DNA from: Hippophae tibetana
Lineage: Eukaryota; Streptophyta; Magnoliopsida; Rosales; Elaeagnaceae
DNA length: 64,000 nt
Direction: 5' to 3'
NCBI GenBank assembly: GCA_037013495.1
Contig: CM072810.1
Span: forward strand, 82,382,449 to 82,446,448
Every line of letters starts with the position of its first letter. Positions within the stretch are counted from its first letter, which is position 1. The translations under genes and the position numbers were made by a program. Positions 36,838 to 48,290 of the stretch are shown one piece after another. Under the pieces are notes generated by a model. That model was not told the origin of the DNA and made no database searches. It saw only the letters and a program-made list of their open reading frames with translations.

Positions 36838-37875
36838 TTTTATATAGTTATTTTTATCTATTTTATTAATTATAATTGTTATGTTCTTAACATTTTTAGT
36901 TAATTTTAATGGAATAAATTAATATTTACTCTTAGTTTCTCAAGTAATATATTTTTAAGAAAATTAAAGAATTTGAATCAAAAAATGACTTAATTGCAAA
37001 TAATGAAGTCTGAAAATATAATTTAAATTAAAATAGTGCTTAATTGCAATTAGCAAAAGTATAAAATATAATTTGAATTAAAATAAGGCTTAATTCTAAT
37101 TAACAAAAGTTAAAAAGTTAATTTAAATTAGAAAAGGCTTAATTATAATTAACAAAATTTTAAAAATTAATTTAAATTAAATTGGAGGGCTAAAATGCAA
37201 TTAAAAATATTTGTTTTTCTACACAGGAAAGGAGGACCACGCGCAAATATTTTCTATGCGCGCCATACACCGTTAGATCAGAAATCAACGGTGACGATCA
37301 GGCGCGTGAGATGCACTTGCGACACAGGTGCGTGGACATGATTCCCAGGTGGCACATTGCTCGATGTTGAGTGGGGCCCACCTACCACGCATGCCGGTGT
37401 ACAAGGTGGGACCCACGTGTCTACTGCGTAGGAAATTTCCTGTGCGATGCTTTCCATGTAAAAAACGTGCGTCCTCCAAGTATACCTAATGCGAAGATGC
37501 CACGTGTATATATTATTGTTCCAGCAAATAAGAGAATGACATGTGGCATAAGTTTTGTATAAAAAAAACACGGAAATGGCGCACTTTTCCAGCCGCGTTT
37601 GCGTCCCCCACATGGCTACAAAAGCATTTTTCCCCTACGACGCGTTCCTCGTGCGCCCTCTCTGTACAACAAATGAAAGGATGCCACGTGTCTCATTATT
37701 TCTTACAATGAATCAGATGTTGACACATGGCATGCGTAAATTGAAATGAAAAAAATCTAGAAACGCACACGCTTGTCTCCCACGCAGATTTAAATATTAT
37801 TTTCGATGTACCGTTTTGTGTGTCATACAGGTTTTTAATTATTATTTTCGATGCAAAATGTCTCCCACGTGTCTA
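36838..37875. mobile_element. Insert with LTR-like start and G-box-rich, GC-rich core
   Basis: It begins TGATAACTGTATTTTATATAG, like a Gypsy LTR, followed by four ~50-bp repeats and then an unusually GC-rich part (37205-37760). Four CACGTG boxes occur at 37414, 37501, 37685 and 37866. It lacks a clear LTR end, TATA box or coding region. I read it as a truncated LTR, but it could be another promoter-like fragment. Confidence 0.6.
36987..37187. repeat. Four tandem units of about 50 bp
   Basis: Each unit starts G(A/G)CTTAATT(G/C/A)(C/T)AA and continues with an AAA-rich part and AATTTAAATTA. The fourth runs into GGAGGGCTAAAATGCAATTAAA. Confidence 0.85.
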
Positions 37876-38116
37876 AATGCAAAAAATGACATTCTTGCAA
37901 TCTAAAATCAAAAGGATCACTACAACTAGATACAATAGAATCCACTTCTTCAATTGAATCTAAAACTGAATACAAAGAGATGGCAATAATATACCTAACT
38001 GAAGAAATTAATTGCTAACTTAGGCCAACAACCTTTTTTACATTGTGTTTCCAAACTTAGAGGTAGGATTTCTCAGATCTTGACTAATTCATCTTTTACG
38101 TACTTTTAGGGGCTTA

Positions 38117-39195
38117 TTAGGAAAAGACTCAAATAAACACTTAAAAGAGTTTCATGTAGTCTACGCTGCCATGAAACCAATTCAGGTCACTAAAAAACAT
38201 ATTAAACTTAGAGCATTCCCTTTCTCACTTGTTGACTTCAGTTACTATCTCAATATGGTCTCACTTGACCAAATTATTTTTGGAGTGGTAATTTTCATCT
38301 TCTACAACCACATAAAATAGAAAAGAAATATTTGGCATAAGGCAAATTAATGGAGAAACCCTATATAATTATAGGGAGAGATTTAAGAGATTATGTGTCA
38401 ATTGTTTTCACCATTAAGTTAGTGAGAAATTGCTTCTTTAATATTTATATGAAGGATTAATGTCCATGGAGATAAGCATGGTAGATGTTGCTAGTAGTGG
38501 AGCCTTGGTGATAAAACTTCACTTGAGGTGAGAAATTTAATTGCAACTATGATACGTAACTCTTAACAATTTGGCATCTGTATGAACCCATAATCAAAAA
38601 TAAGGTAAGCATTAACCTTACTCTTAGGTTTCAATTTAATAATTTAACTGCTTTAGTGCAACAGTTAACTAGTGGATAGGTTAAGGCTTGTGACATATGT
38701 TCTTCTGTGGGACATCTTAGTAACACATGCCCTACTCTTCAAGATATAATTTTGAAATGTTATTAGAGGCTTTCAACCATAGAAGCCTAGGTATAACACC
38801 TATAATGTAGGAAAGGTGGATCATCCAAATTTTAGCTATGTATACAATAGGCCCACAACATTCCTCAACAACCAACAATGTTCACCTGGCTTTTCAAATT
38901 CTAAGCCACCTCAATAGTACTAACCTCAATAACAGCCTCAAGGTAAGTCTGTGGAGGATATGTTTCTTTCTTTAGCTAATCATAATGCTATATTTTAATA
39001 GGATACCAAGGCTTTAATTCACAAACTAGAGACTCAAATGAACCAATTAGCCACAACTGTGGGAAAGATTGAAGTGTAAGTATCTAGAAAACTCCCTTCA
39101 CAAATTGTGATCAATTCTAAGGAGACTATCAATGCTAGTGCTATAAAGATTTGCTCAACAAGAAGGTCAAAACCATGACCTTTCAAGTGGTTTCA
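38117..39195 (+). pseudogene. Gypsy (Athila/Tat-type) gag, dead
   Basis: Read in shifting frames the + strand gives LRAFPFSL (38207), SLEVRNLIAT (38518), a good CX2CX4HX4C zinc knuckle (CDICSSVGHLSNTCPTLQD, about 38690-38745), DHPNFSYVYNRP (38818), and the C-terminal KALIHKLETQMNQLATTVGK (39012), LPSQIVINSKE. This order is typical of Athila/Tat-like Gags. At least ten stops or shifts interrupt it. No protease follows. Confidence 0.82.
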
Positions 39196-40140
39196 ACTTT
39201 AGTTAGAAATTACATCCATTGGGTTAATGATTTTAAATCAAACGTTACATAAGAGGCAACCTATTGATTTCTTTCATTTTATTTTCAAATGAACATTAAT
39301 TTTATTTTTTTATTTCGTATTATGTTTATTATTTAATTTGTGTTATTTTATGTGTGTCATTTGATGCAGACATTACCTAACTTAGGTTAGGAGTGGATAA
39401 TGCATTTTTATCAAAAACTATTTTTATTATTTATTAGTATTTTTTTTAACTCTTTTAGTTTTTGTTTTTAATTTTTAGCAAAATTGGAACTCTGGGAAAA
39501 AATTTAAAATTTTCATTGTGTATTGCGGCACAATTTTGTGTCTATCATGACGTAATGCCTTTAGGTCAAAAAAAGTGAGAACGTGAAATTTGTTCACCCC
39601 ACGACATGATTTTAAGTGCGTAGAGGCACATTAAATTATTTTCAGTGTGTGCCATGGCATGATTTTATGTGCGCCATAACCTGTGTACGTTTTAAACACC
39701 AAAACCCCCACCTACTAGAGAAACCCAATAAAACACTCACTTTTTTTCACAAAAATTTCAAAAACCCTAGAATCCACTTGCCCCTCTTTCACTTTTTCAC
39801 ACTAAAAATTCAATTTTTTTCACAAAAACCATCATTCTTCTCAAATTTTTATATTTTCATTAATATTAAGGCTTATTTAGGATTTTTTTGCAGAGATTTC
39901 CAAAAAGAATAGATTTTTGGGATTTCTTCATATCATCTTTATCATCTTCAAGAACACCCAATCATTCTCAAGTAAGTGCATTAAATCCTCAAGTTTTCTT
40001 TGGTTGATGTTGTGGTTAATATTTTGAAATTAATTTTGGATTTGAAGTGTGGAATTTTTTGGATTTAAGGAAACAAACCTAGATAGAGTGATAATTTTTG
40101 GGAGATTATTGTTATATTTTTTAAACTCTTGAATCAAAAT
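39196..40140. other. Noncoding spacer between gag and second ORF of the Gypsy element
   Basis: No pol sequence is visible. Repeated GTGCC/GGCACA-type motifs occur at 39520-39690, followed by CCAAAACCCCC and CACAAAAATTTC leader-like sequence that resembles an intron or a 5'UTR before the second ORF. Confidence 0.5.
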
Positions 40141-41160
40141 ATGGCACCAAAAAAATATATGGTAAATAAACCATGGTGTCTAAAGAGTATGATATAACTA
40201 AGTTTGTAAGCCTTGAGGCTCAAAAATATTTGAAAAATTTGCGGAGGTGAACAAAAATTTTATTTCAGAAAGAGGTATTGATTTTTGGAAAAGATCCATT
40301 CCCTGTAGTAAATGATGTGATAGAAAACCTAGGATGGAAAATATTTGTAAAGAATCTTGAAGTTGGCATTGTGTCAAATTGTGAGAGAATTCGATGCTAA
40401 TGTGCTTGAAGCTGTTAATGATAGGGCCTTGATTAGGGGAGTTTTTGTATCCTTTAATGCATTCACCATAAACTCTTGCTATAGTTTAACGGATATAACT
40501 CAAGGGGGGTATGAGACTTATCTAGAGCATATAGATTATGAAGAAATAATAGAGAGCTTAACACTAGGAGGAATAGAGTGAGATATGCCAACTACGTATT
40601 ATAATTTAACTGATAAAGAAATGGCTCTATTACTCTTTCCAATCCAAACCTCTAAAAGCATGAATGTCATGGTAATTATGAATCAAAGAATAAGGTTGTC
40701 GAAGAATAATCACCGAGTTAGTTATTTTTCCCCATAACTCATTACAACACTTTATGCTAAAGTTGGGGTGAGAATGTCTACCGATGATATTCTACTTCAA
40801 CTTGAGGAGCTATTAACCCTGACATATATGGTAAGCCTCACAAGTGGAAATAAAGCTTCCTAAGTCAATAAAAGATCCTATTCTTCAAGCACACCTTTAA
40901 ATAATAGTTATGATAAGTTAGAAGAAAAGGTTGATGAAATGGAGGTCCATAAGATATAATAACATGCGTGGCTCAGTAGACACATCTAGTATCAATCCAA
41001 TTATATGAATACCATTTATGGGATGCAACGGTTATGACTCGCTTAATCTGGTTACGACTATAGTCAGTTAGAAGTAGCATTGGAGTATCTAGGTGAAAAC
41101 TTTGTCTTTCAGCCACCAGAAATCACTGAAGAAGAGACACCAGAAGACATGGAGAACTAG
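40141..41160 (+). pseudogene. Putative plant transposon protein domain ORF (extra ORF of Athila/Tat-like elements)
   Basis: It begins ATGGCACCAAAAAA. Shifted frames read FVSLEAQKYFEKF, FISERGIDFWKR, NDVIENLGWKIFVKNLEV, IVREFDANVLE, RGVFVSFNAFTINSCYSL and YLEHIDYEEIIESLTLGG, then ALLLFPIQTSKSMNV. This matches the layout of the plant-specific domain often named putative plant transposon protein (Transposase_32): FIPERGF, PIVREFYAN, RGKWVPF..INAFYGL. The one long open piece is 40357-40581. Its function is not known; it travels with retrotransposons and is not a proven transposase. Several stops kill the frame. Confidence 0.75.
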
Positions 41161-43043
41161 AGCTCCATAATATCAATTATTCATTTGATTTTTCAATTTG
41201 CGGTTTAGTTTTTTCTTTCATTTTTCATTTTATATTAGTATATGATGTAATTTTTCTTTTATTTTGGAAATCTATTTTGCATTTTATTGAACATCTTAAC
41301 TCTATTTTGGTGATGCAATATTTGTGCGGTATATTTTAATTCTCATGGTTAGCATTGATACATATGTTGAATGTAGAATATGAACCTAAAGCTCAAAATT
41401 TCACAATTCACCACTACTAGTAAGGTAACTTTTCTTTTTCTATTCTTTTTAAATACATTGGGAAAATGTAAATTTTAGTTTGGGGGTGGGAAAGTTCCTT
41501 TTATATTCTATTAAGAGTTTAATCAAAATTCAAACATAATTTTTATTTTTATATTTTATTTTTTTTTGTTTGAGTGTTTCAAGTCAATTTATACATCATT
41601 TATATAAATATGATTGTGATAACTTTAATATCTAGAGAACTCTAAGTTTTACTTCAATTAAGGAATAATTTGAATGTGAATTGAACTTAGTGTGAAACTC
41701 ATATGATTGACGGTAAGAATAATGGAGTAATTTGAGTACCTGAGAGTGTTTTGTGTATGAATTTTTCATAGACATATTTGAGGTCTCAACAAACTCTAGA
41801 ACTAAATTTAAAAAATACTAAAGGCAAAATTATAGAATATACAATGTTTAGAAAAAAATTTATGTCATTTTTGAACTGTTCATACCATTCCAAGCCTACC
41901 ACTTGTATATTTATCACTATTATCCCTTTTGAGCTTATATGAATTATAAAATATTTTTTATTTAACATGCTATAACCTACCTTTTTATAAGTTAAAAAAT
42001 AGATTATCCTACCCTTCTACTTTCTAAGAGGACCTAAAGTAAACACATGTTTGATATGAACTCTTTATGAAGAAAAGGTAAAAGTTTTAATAAAAAATGA
42101 CTACAAAAAAAAAAGAATATTGAAAATAACAAATTGAAGGATTGTATCTCTTTAGTTATGAAAAAAGACAAAAATTTGAGAAGAAGAGAAAAACAAAATG
42201 AAAGAAATAAAAGAAAGAAAAAAGAGTATATTGATATTTAATATAATGTTAAATTGTACCTATAATATACTTACTATGAATGTGAATATAAATACGGCTA
42301 GATGAATTAGGTAACATATGGAGCTATTTTAGAACTTAAAATGGCGATGTTTGAATTTAACTAAGTTTTCTTATTTTTGTGATTCACCTTCCCATCCTTT
42401 CATAATCTTATACCTTAGCTTAATGTTATAACCTTGATAAAGACCGATTGATCTTAAGTATTGTGACCATTTTACAATAGTAGGGAGTGAATTGAAAGGT
42501 AAGCTTATAGAATTTGTGATTACAATGCTTATGCAAATCATATTCGTATAATTTATAGACCAAACATTTTATTCTATGAATGGCATGCATAAGATACCCG
42601 ATATGAAGATTATATGTTTGTGGTTAGATGGATGTCTAAAAGTTGATAACGAAAGTGAAATTAATATTTGAATTAATCTTTGATAAAAAGTGAGAATGAG
42701 ATAATCTATATATTGAATCATGTGAGCAATATTTGAGATAAATATATAATGATTCCATAGTAGTGACTTTATTTTCTAATTTTCTAGTTATTTTTATTTT
42801 CTTTGAGTCAATTTAATTTAGTTTGGTTGTGATATTTGTGGTTATCATCACTAAAAACCCTCACGAGACTATAACTCATCCATTAGGGCAACCTAGGGGT
42901 TTAAAGACTTATTGCATATGTTAAATGCAATGGTGTAAATCTAAGGAAATGATTTAGTTTAGTATTTATTATTTATTTTCTTTTGAGAACCTCTTTAGAG
43001 CACTTATCTGGCTAGGGACTAGCCATAAGCTAGTTGGAGGTTG
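41161..43043. other. 3' untranslated region of the nested Gypsy element
   Basis: Noncoding. A TTTGGGGGTGGGAAAG tract (41480-41494) also occurs in weaker form at 52746-52758. The block 42845-42960 (AAAACCCTCACGAGAC, GTTTAAAGACTTATTGCATATG) recurs at 54120-54240. The last bases before the LTR (GCCATAAGCTAGTTGGAGGTTG) are the likely remnant of the priming polypurine tract. Confidence 0.6.
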
Positions 43044-44575
43044 TGACACATGCCTAAAAAACACACATATCTTGTGATTTGTTGGACTTAAAAGAATAAA
43101 TTAGGTTTTAATATCACGAGGTATATTTTTCTATATTTTAGGTATTTTTATACTTAAAGATTCCAATGACAAAGTACAAACCAAATCATCACAACCATGG
43201 ATACAATTGTCACACATTGACGGACCTCAATGAAAATATTTATACAAGATACATCAAAGAGCGATGAAACATTAAAGTGTCAAAATTAAGGGCACACCTT
43301 GGCATGAGTACATGTGAGCTGTGGCACAATACCTTTGGGATGAATTTGCATATAATTGGAATTAAAGTTGCACCACTACACGCAAACTCAAATTTCTTTT
43401 CAACTGTTGATTACAAGCTAAAATCTATCCAAGTAGTTTTAGATTTATATTAATAGCATTTTAGTTATTTTAAAATTATTAAACCATATCCTAACTACAT
43501 TATAATCATATGTAACTCATTTACTATAAATATATAGCTAGGAATAACAACAAAATCTCCTCAGATTAAGCTACAAATTGTAGGCACAAAAATTTACAGA
43601 AAATATGTAAGTTTATAGAGAAATTAAAGACTAGAGGTAATTAAAGAGTTGTAAATCAGTTATTGATATCAACATAAGCTTATTCTTATTTTTATTCTAT
43701 GTTTTATATTATTTTAATTATGATTCCACTTAGCTAATTTATTTATGTGATTATGGGTAATTTTCAAGCCCTAGATTATGATTTTAATTAATAAAATTTC
43801 ATAATGATTTTTAGATAACATCCTTGAGTTTTGATATATTTGACTCTATAATTAAATTCCATGACTATGCATATATAAATTGTAGTAATTAACTAATTTA
43901 TTACATGTATATGTTTAATACTAGTTTAAAATGTTACCATTATATCTTGAGAATATATAGCTTTATATTTATTTCATCAGTTATAGTATTCGCTAAGATT
44001 CTTATTTGAAGTTCTAACTTGTTGTTTTGTGATAGTGTAACAAGTAAAGTTAATACCTTCGTTAAAGGATAATAAGAATTATGATGTTTCAAAGTTTAAT
44101 TATCTCCTTTTTAGTACGTAATACGATGAATGAATTTTATCTAGCAACTATGACTAGGTTTATATTTTGATTTGGGATTGATTTACGAGTGTATTCTAAT
44201 TCAATTAAAAGTAAGAAAAGATCAGTTGGAAGTCGTTAACGGCTAGTGTATAATTTTCCCAAGCTATTGTTGTTAATTCAAGAATAGTTCTAACATTGGT
44301 TTATGATATAATTGGTTAAATAATATAATAGTGGTGAGGATTATTCCATAATTATATATTTCTCTTAATCTGTGTACTTATGTATTTTAGTTAATAATTT
44401 AAGTTTTGTTTTCATTTTAAAACTATTTTCAAAACCCCCTTATTTTTTAATTAATTAGCTAATAATTAGTGATATTTATAATACCATTACTCATGAGTTT
44501 GACAACCTTTGTTCTTAAATCAATTATCATTTGTACAATTTCATCACATATACTTGCGTGTTTTCAAGGGTATCA
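43044..44575 (+). repeat. 3' LTR of the nested Gypsy element
   Basis: About 1.53 kb from TGACACATGCC to GGGTATCA, aligned with 34594-36217, with its TATA box at 43525-43534. It is followed by the CTAAC duplication and then the resumed SIRE LTR. Confidence 0.9.
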
Positions 44576-45002
44576 CTAACCTTTTAGGTTTTTCTGTGGA
44601 CATGTTCAATAGCTTTAGGAGAGTTAATCAGAATGTCGATCCATTTTCATTCACCTACCTTGGAGATATTGTGAAAAAGAGAGAAACGACTCATAATTAA
44701 AGCACATAGGAGCGTTACCATAGTAATGATAGTATAAAACCTCTTGTACTTGAACATTATTTTTTCATAGTGGACATATTAGGTGGTCCTAGTGGACCGA
44801 TAGTTTTCCTCTTATGTTATAGTGTTGACTTAGGTTGCTTTCACCTAAAATGATGTGTCATTTACTTAATTTTACATTAAATATTGACATGTAATTGCAT
44901 ATCTAACCATTGGGATTATTTTATTGATTTGGTTCTTTAAAGTTTTTAAAATAACATATTCACACCCTCTTGGGTTATTAGCTCTGTTTTATAACTTTCA
45001 TT

Positions 45003-45014
45003 TGGTATCAAAGG
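45003..45014 (+). other. tRNA-Met primer-binding site of the SIRE-type element
   Basis: TGGTATCAAAGG two bases after the LTR end, two bases off the canonical TGGTATCAGAGC. Confidence 0.85.
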
Positions 45015-45068
45015 TTACACTTGACACACTTAGTGATTTTTTTTTCATATCAAAATATACTCTTACTT

Positions 45069-47956
45069 ATGAACCAAATGAAAGAAGGTAGGTCATCTAT
45101 AAAACCCCTACTCTTTGATGGGTATAATTACCCTTATTGGAAGGCTCACATGTAAGTATTTCTAAGATAAGATGAAAAAGACTAGGTTACTATTCTTGAT
45201 GGTTAGGAACCACCTTCAGTAACAAAATATGGTGTAACAAAATAACGCTAAAAGATTAGACCTATGAAGTACACATCCTTAGTAGGGAAAACCAAAAAGA
45301 TCTAAGCTTAATCTTTACTGCAGTGTTGATGGATGAGTTCTATCATATCTCTAGTTATGATATTGCCAATGGGGAATGGAATGCACTTGTACTTTCTCAT
45401 TAGGGTACTTCCCAAGTGAAGTAAAAAAACTGAGATTACTATCATCTCAGTTTGATTCCGTTAAAATGAGCAACACTGAAAATTTTGGTCAATTCAATGC
45501 ATATTTTTGTGATATTACTAATGCTTGTTCTAACCTTGCTGAGAATATACCACAACCTATACTTATATAAAAACTTTTAAGCTCCTTAATATGAGACTAC
45601 AATATGGAAGTATTAGTTGTAGAGGAAAGCAAGAATATGGACACACTAAACATTGATGAACTTCTCGGGTCAATCCGAACCTAAGAGCTTACTCTTGATC
45701 TAGCCAAGAAAAACAAGGATATGACATTCAAAATCTGTAAAAAGGACATCTTTCATAGTGATAAGGATATGAATGATGAGTCACTTCTCTTACTAGCATA
45801 AAAATTTAAGAAGTTCCTAAGAAAAAAAGGTCAACAAGATACCATTCTAAAAGGGACAATCTAGTGGTTTCAAGGAACAAAATTCAAGGGAACTCAAATC
45901 TTCTAACTTTGATGGTAAGAAACCTAAACCCACTAGTCCTCAATGCTTTACTTACAGTCGTTTTAGTCATATTTCTACAAAGTGTGCTAACAACAAAAAG
46001 AAAGTTGGAAGAATCTTTAATGTTATACTCATTGACACTGAAAGTGAGTAGGATAATGCTAGCAATTTAGAGGATGATGACATCAACTATTGTGCTTTCA
46101 CTACAACTACCAAAGCATACCATAATAATTCCGACTCTAGCTCAGTTGAAGAAAATAAGAGAATAAACTCTTCTTTTTTACGGTATAAGTTTAATGTATC
46201 AAATTTTGAGGAATTATTCATGTATTATCTAGTTGCTAAGAAAGAGGGAGATAAACCACTTATTGAAGTAACTAAATTGAATGACATCATTAATGTTTAA
46301 CAAAACAAATTCCTCTAACCTTGAGAAAAGAAAAGAATGAATTGTCTTAACATATTAATGCTTTGAATCTAGGTCTTGCAGGAACAAAATAGGAAAACAA
46401 TAAGCTTAGGTAATAACTTAGCATTGCTAAAGAGATTGTGAGAAACTTGACCATAAGTGCTAATTTTTTTAACAAAGTCCTAGACTATGAAAAGCCACAT
46501 AGAGATAAGAAAGGTCTTGGATATGTAGATGGACAATCAACACCTTCATCATCCAAAACTCAATTTGTGAAAACCACTGTGACTCTAGCAGGGAAGCTAA
46601 ATTTAACACTTTGTCAATCTGAAAAGTATCTATTTGTTCTCATCTGTCACCACTGTGATAGAAAATAACACATTAGACGTAGGTGTAGATTTCTTTATAC
46701 CTATGATTCTATCATGAATACAAATATTTCTAGGGCACCTCAAAAAATTTCCAAACGTAAATTCTACTATAAGAAGCACCTAAAAAGGAACCTAAGAAAC
46801 TAGTAGCTCTAACTTCTAAACTTATTCTATGTGTTATTTTCAAAATTAAAAGATGATGGGTTAAGAAGTTCAAGTTACACTACTTTTTCGCCCACATCAC
46901 ATTTAAAGTTAAATAAAATACCATATAGTATATCCTCTAGACATCAGAATCATTCCTTGTTTAAAACATATAGAATTGTTGGGAAAAGCTCCATTCAAAT
47001 GAATGTTATCTCTAAACTTGATAATGTTTTATATGTGGAAGTACTTAAGGAAAATTTGATTAGCATAAATCAAATATGTGACAGTGATTTGAAACTACCA
47101 TTTACTAATAATTATAGCAGTGTAACTGATCAAACGGGTAAATGTATGATTAAGGAAATTAGGTCACATGGTAGTTCTTACTACATTGACACATCACCCA
47201 CAGTAATATGTAACTTAAATAACAATGATTCTACTACTTAGTGGCACAAAAAGCTAGGTTAGATGAACTTTCAAGACCTCATTAGATTAAGTAAAATTAA
47301 GACTATGCATGGTCTATCTATTCTCGTAAAGATTGAAACGCTTGTATGTCAACCATGTCAACAAGCTAAACAAACTTAGATCACTCATAAGAAGATCAAG
47401 TGTATCATTACAAGTAGAGTTTTTGAATTTATACATATTGAACTCATGGGTCCTTTGAGAATTAAGAGTATTGGAGGTAAGAAATATATTGTAATTGTAA
47501 TAGATGAATTTTCTTGCTACACTTGGGTAGATTTTCTTAAAGAAAAGTCAAATGTTTTTGATTTATTTACCTCATATTATGCAATAGTGCAAGTTAAAGC
47601 AAGTAACAAAATAGTGACCATCAAGAAACTAAGAATAGACTATCAGAAAGAGTTTAAAATTTCCAAGTACACTTACTTCTATTAAGAGCATATTATCTTT
47701 CATGAATCATCTGTTCCTATCACACTTTAACAAAATGGAGTAATTAAAAAGAAAAATGGGGTGCTTTAGAAGATGGCTAAAATAATGCTACCTGCCAAAG
47801 AAGTCTCCAAAAGGTTTTCGATTGAAAATATAAGCAATGCATGCCACATTATAAACTGTGTATATCTTTTCTCCAGTATAAACCAAACTTCCTCTGAGAT
47901 ATGTAAAGGTAAGAAACCCAATCTAAAATTCATACATGTTTTCGGAAGTAAATGCT
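45069..47956 (+). pseudogene. SIRE-type Copia Gag, protease and integrase, truncated and broken
   Basis: Starts ATGAACCAAATGAAAGAAG, reading SSIKPLLFDGYNYPYWKAHM then a stop. Gag continues through EESKNMDTLNIDELLGSI (45624) and a knuckle that lost one Cys (CFTYSRFSHISTKC, about 45944). The spacer KGLGYVDGQSTPSSSK (46513) follows, then the second zinc-like CHHCDRK. A protease/GAG-pre-integrase zone (46831-47241) includes LNNNDSTT*WHKKLG. Integrase spans 47446-47991 (GGKKYIVIVIDEFSCYTWVDF, then a QNGV.KKKN remnant, HVFGSKCL). At 47957 the frame is cut by a foreign LTR fragment, and no reverse transcriptase follows. Confidence 0.83.
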
Positions 47957-48290
47957 TGATGAGTGCTCAAAAAGTACTAAAATTACCATGATTTTATGCA
48001 CATTAATTGATTAAAAATATATATATTTATATGATTTTATCATATATTTATATAAATCTGTGTTTTCAGAATCACAGGTATTTTTATTATTTTTCAGGTA
48101 TTTTTTCTTTAAAAAGTAACTTAAAGACTCAAAGAAAAATACCAGAGGTAATACATCATAAATATATTCATAAAGTAAATGAGGAAAAGTAAAAAAAAGA
48201 TGGAAAAATTGGACAAAATGGGTCAAAAATGTCAAAATGGAGGACATCGCGCACACAGCCGTCCAACAGTGTCGGCCAACGTGTGCAGCG
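47957..48290 (+). repeat. Fragment of a Gypsy-type LTR (family X)
   Basis: TGATGAGTGCTCAAAAAGTACTAAA to about the GC-rich part near 48290. About 290 bases are nearly identical to the start of the solo LTR at 48767. It sits inside the SIRE integrase-RT region and ends without the rest of the LTR. Confidence 0.85.

Larger units (their letters stand above)
36610..38112. repeat. 0.23-kb direct duplication flanking an insert
   Basis: The left copy is 36610-36837 and the right copy about 37876-38112 (AAATGCAAAAAA...GACATTCTTGCAATC to ACGTACTTTTAGGGG). They are nearly identical, apart from a 4-base and a 23-base indel at short direct repeats. The sequence between them is unrelated. Left and right copies end and begin exactly at the insert. 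Confidence 0.9.
34594..44575 (+). mobile_element. Non-autonomous Gypsy (Athila/Tat-like) element inserted in the SIRE LTR
   Basis: The ends TGATACATGCC...GGGTATCA are inverted, and CTAAC occurs at 34589-34593 and 44576-44580 as an exact 5-bp target duplication. It has 5' LTR 34594-36217, a degenerate TTTGGCGCC-type priming site, dead gag 38117-39195, dead plant-transposon-domain ORF 40141-41160, a purine-rich TTTGGGGGTGGG tract, and 3' LTR 43044-44575. No protease, RT, RNase H or integrase is recognisable, so it would have depended on a relative. The LTRs have diverged visibly. Confidence 0.9.
33674..45000 (+). repeat. 5' LTR of the SIRE-type element, interrupted by 10 kb
   Basis: Part 1 (33674-34593) and part 2 (44581-45000) together make about 1.34 kb that aligns with 50768-52050 (shared CCTCTCTACATAAAATTGAA, TCTTTAGGTTTTC, AACATTATTTTTT, GCCATTGGGATTA). 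It ends at ...AACTTTCA just before the priming site. Between the parts lies the Gypsy element with CTAAC on both sides. Confidence 0.85.

Noticed and set aside
37278-37613. Open frames of 60-110 codons on both strands in the GC-rich patch (also near 49000-49270).
   Set aside because: They result from locally high GC with few stop codons. Translations have no family resemblance, and the patches are LTR or promoter-like.
40357-40581. 74-codon open frame taken alone as a small host gene.
   Set aside because: It is the longest surviving piece of the plant-transposon-domain ORF of the nested Gypsy element.
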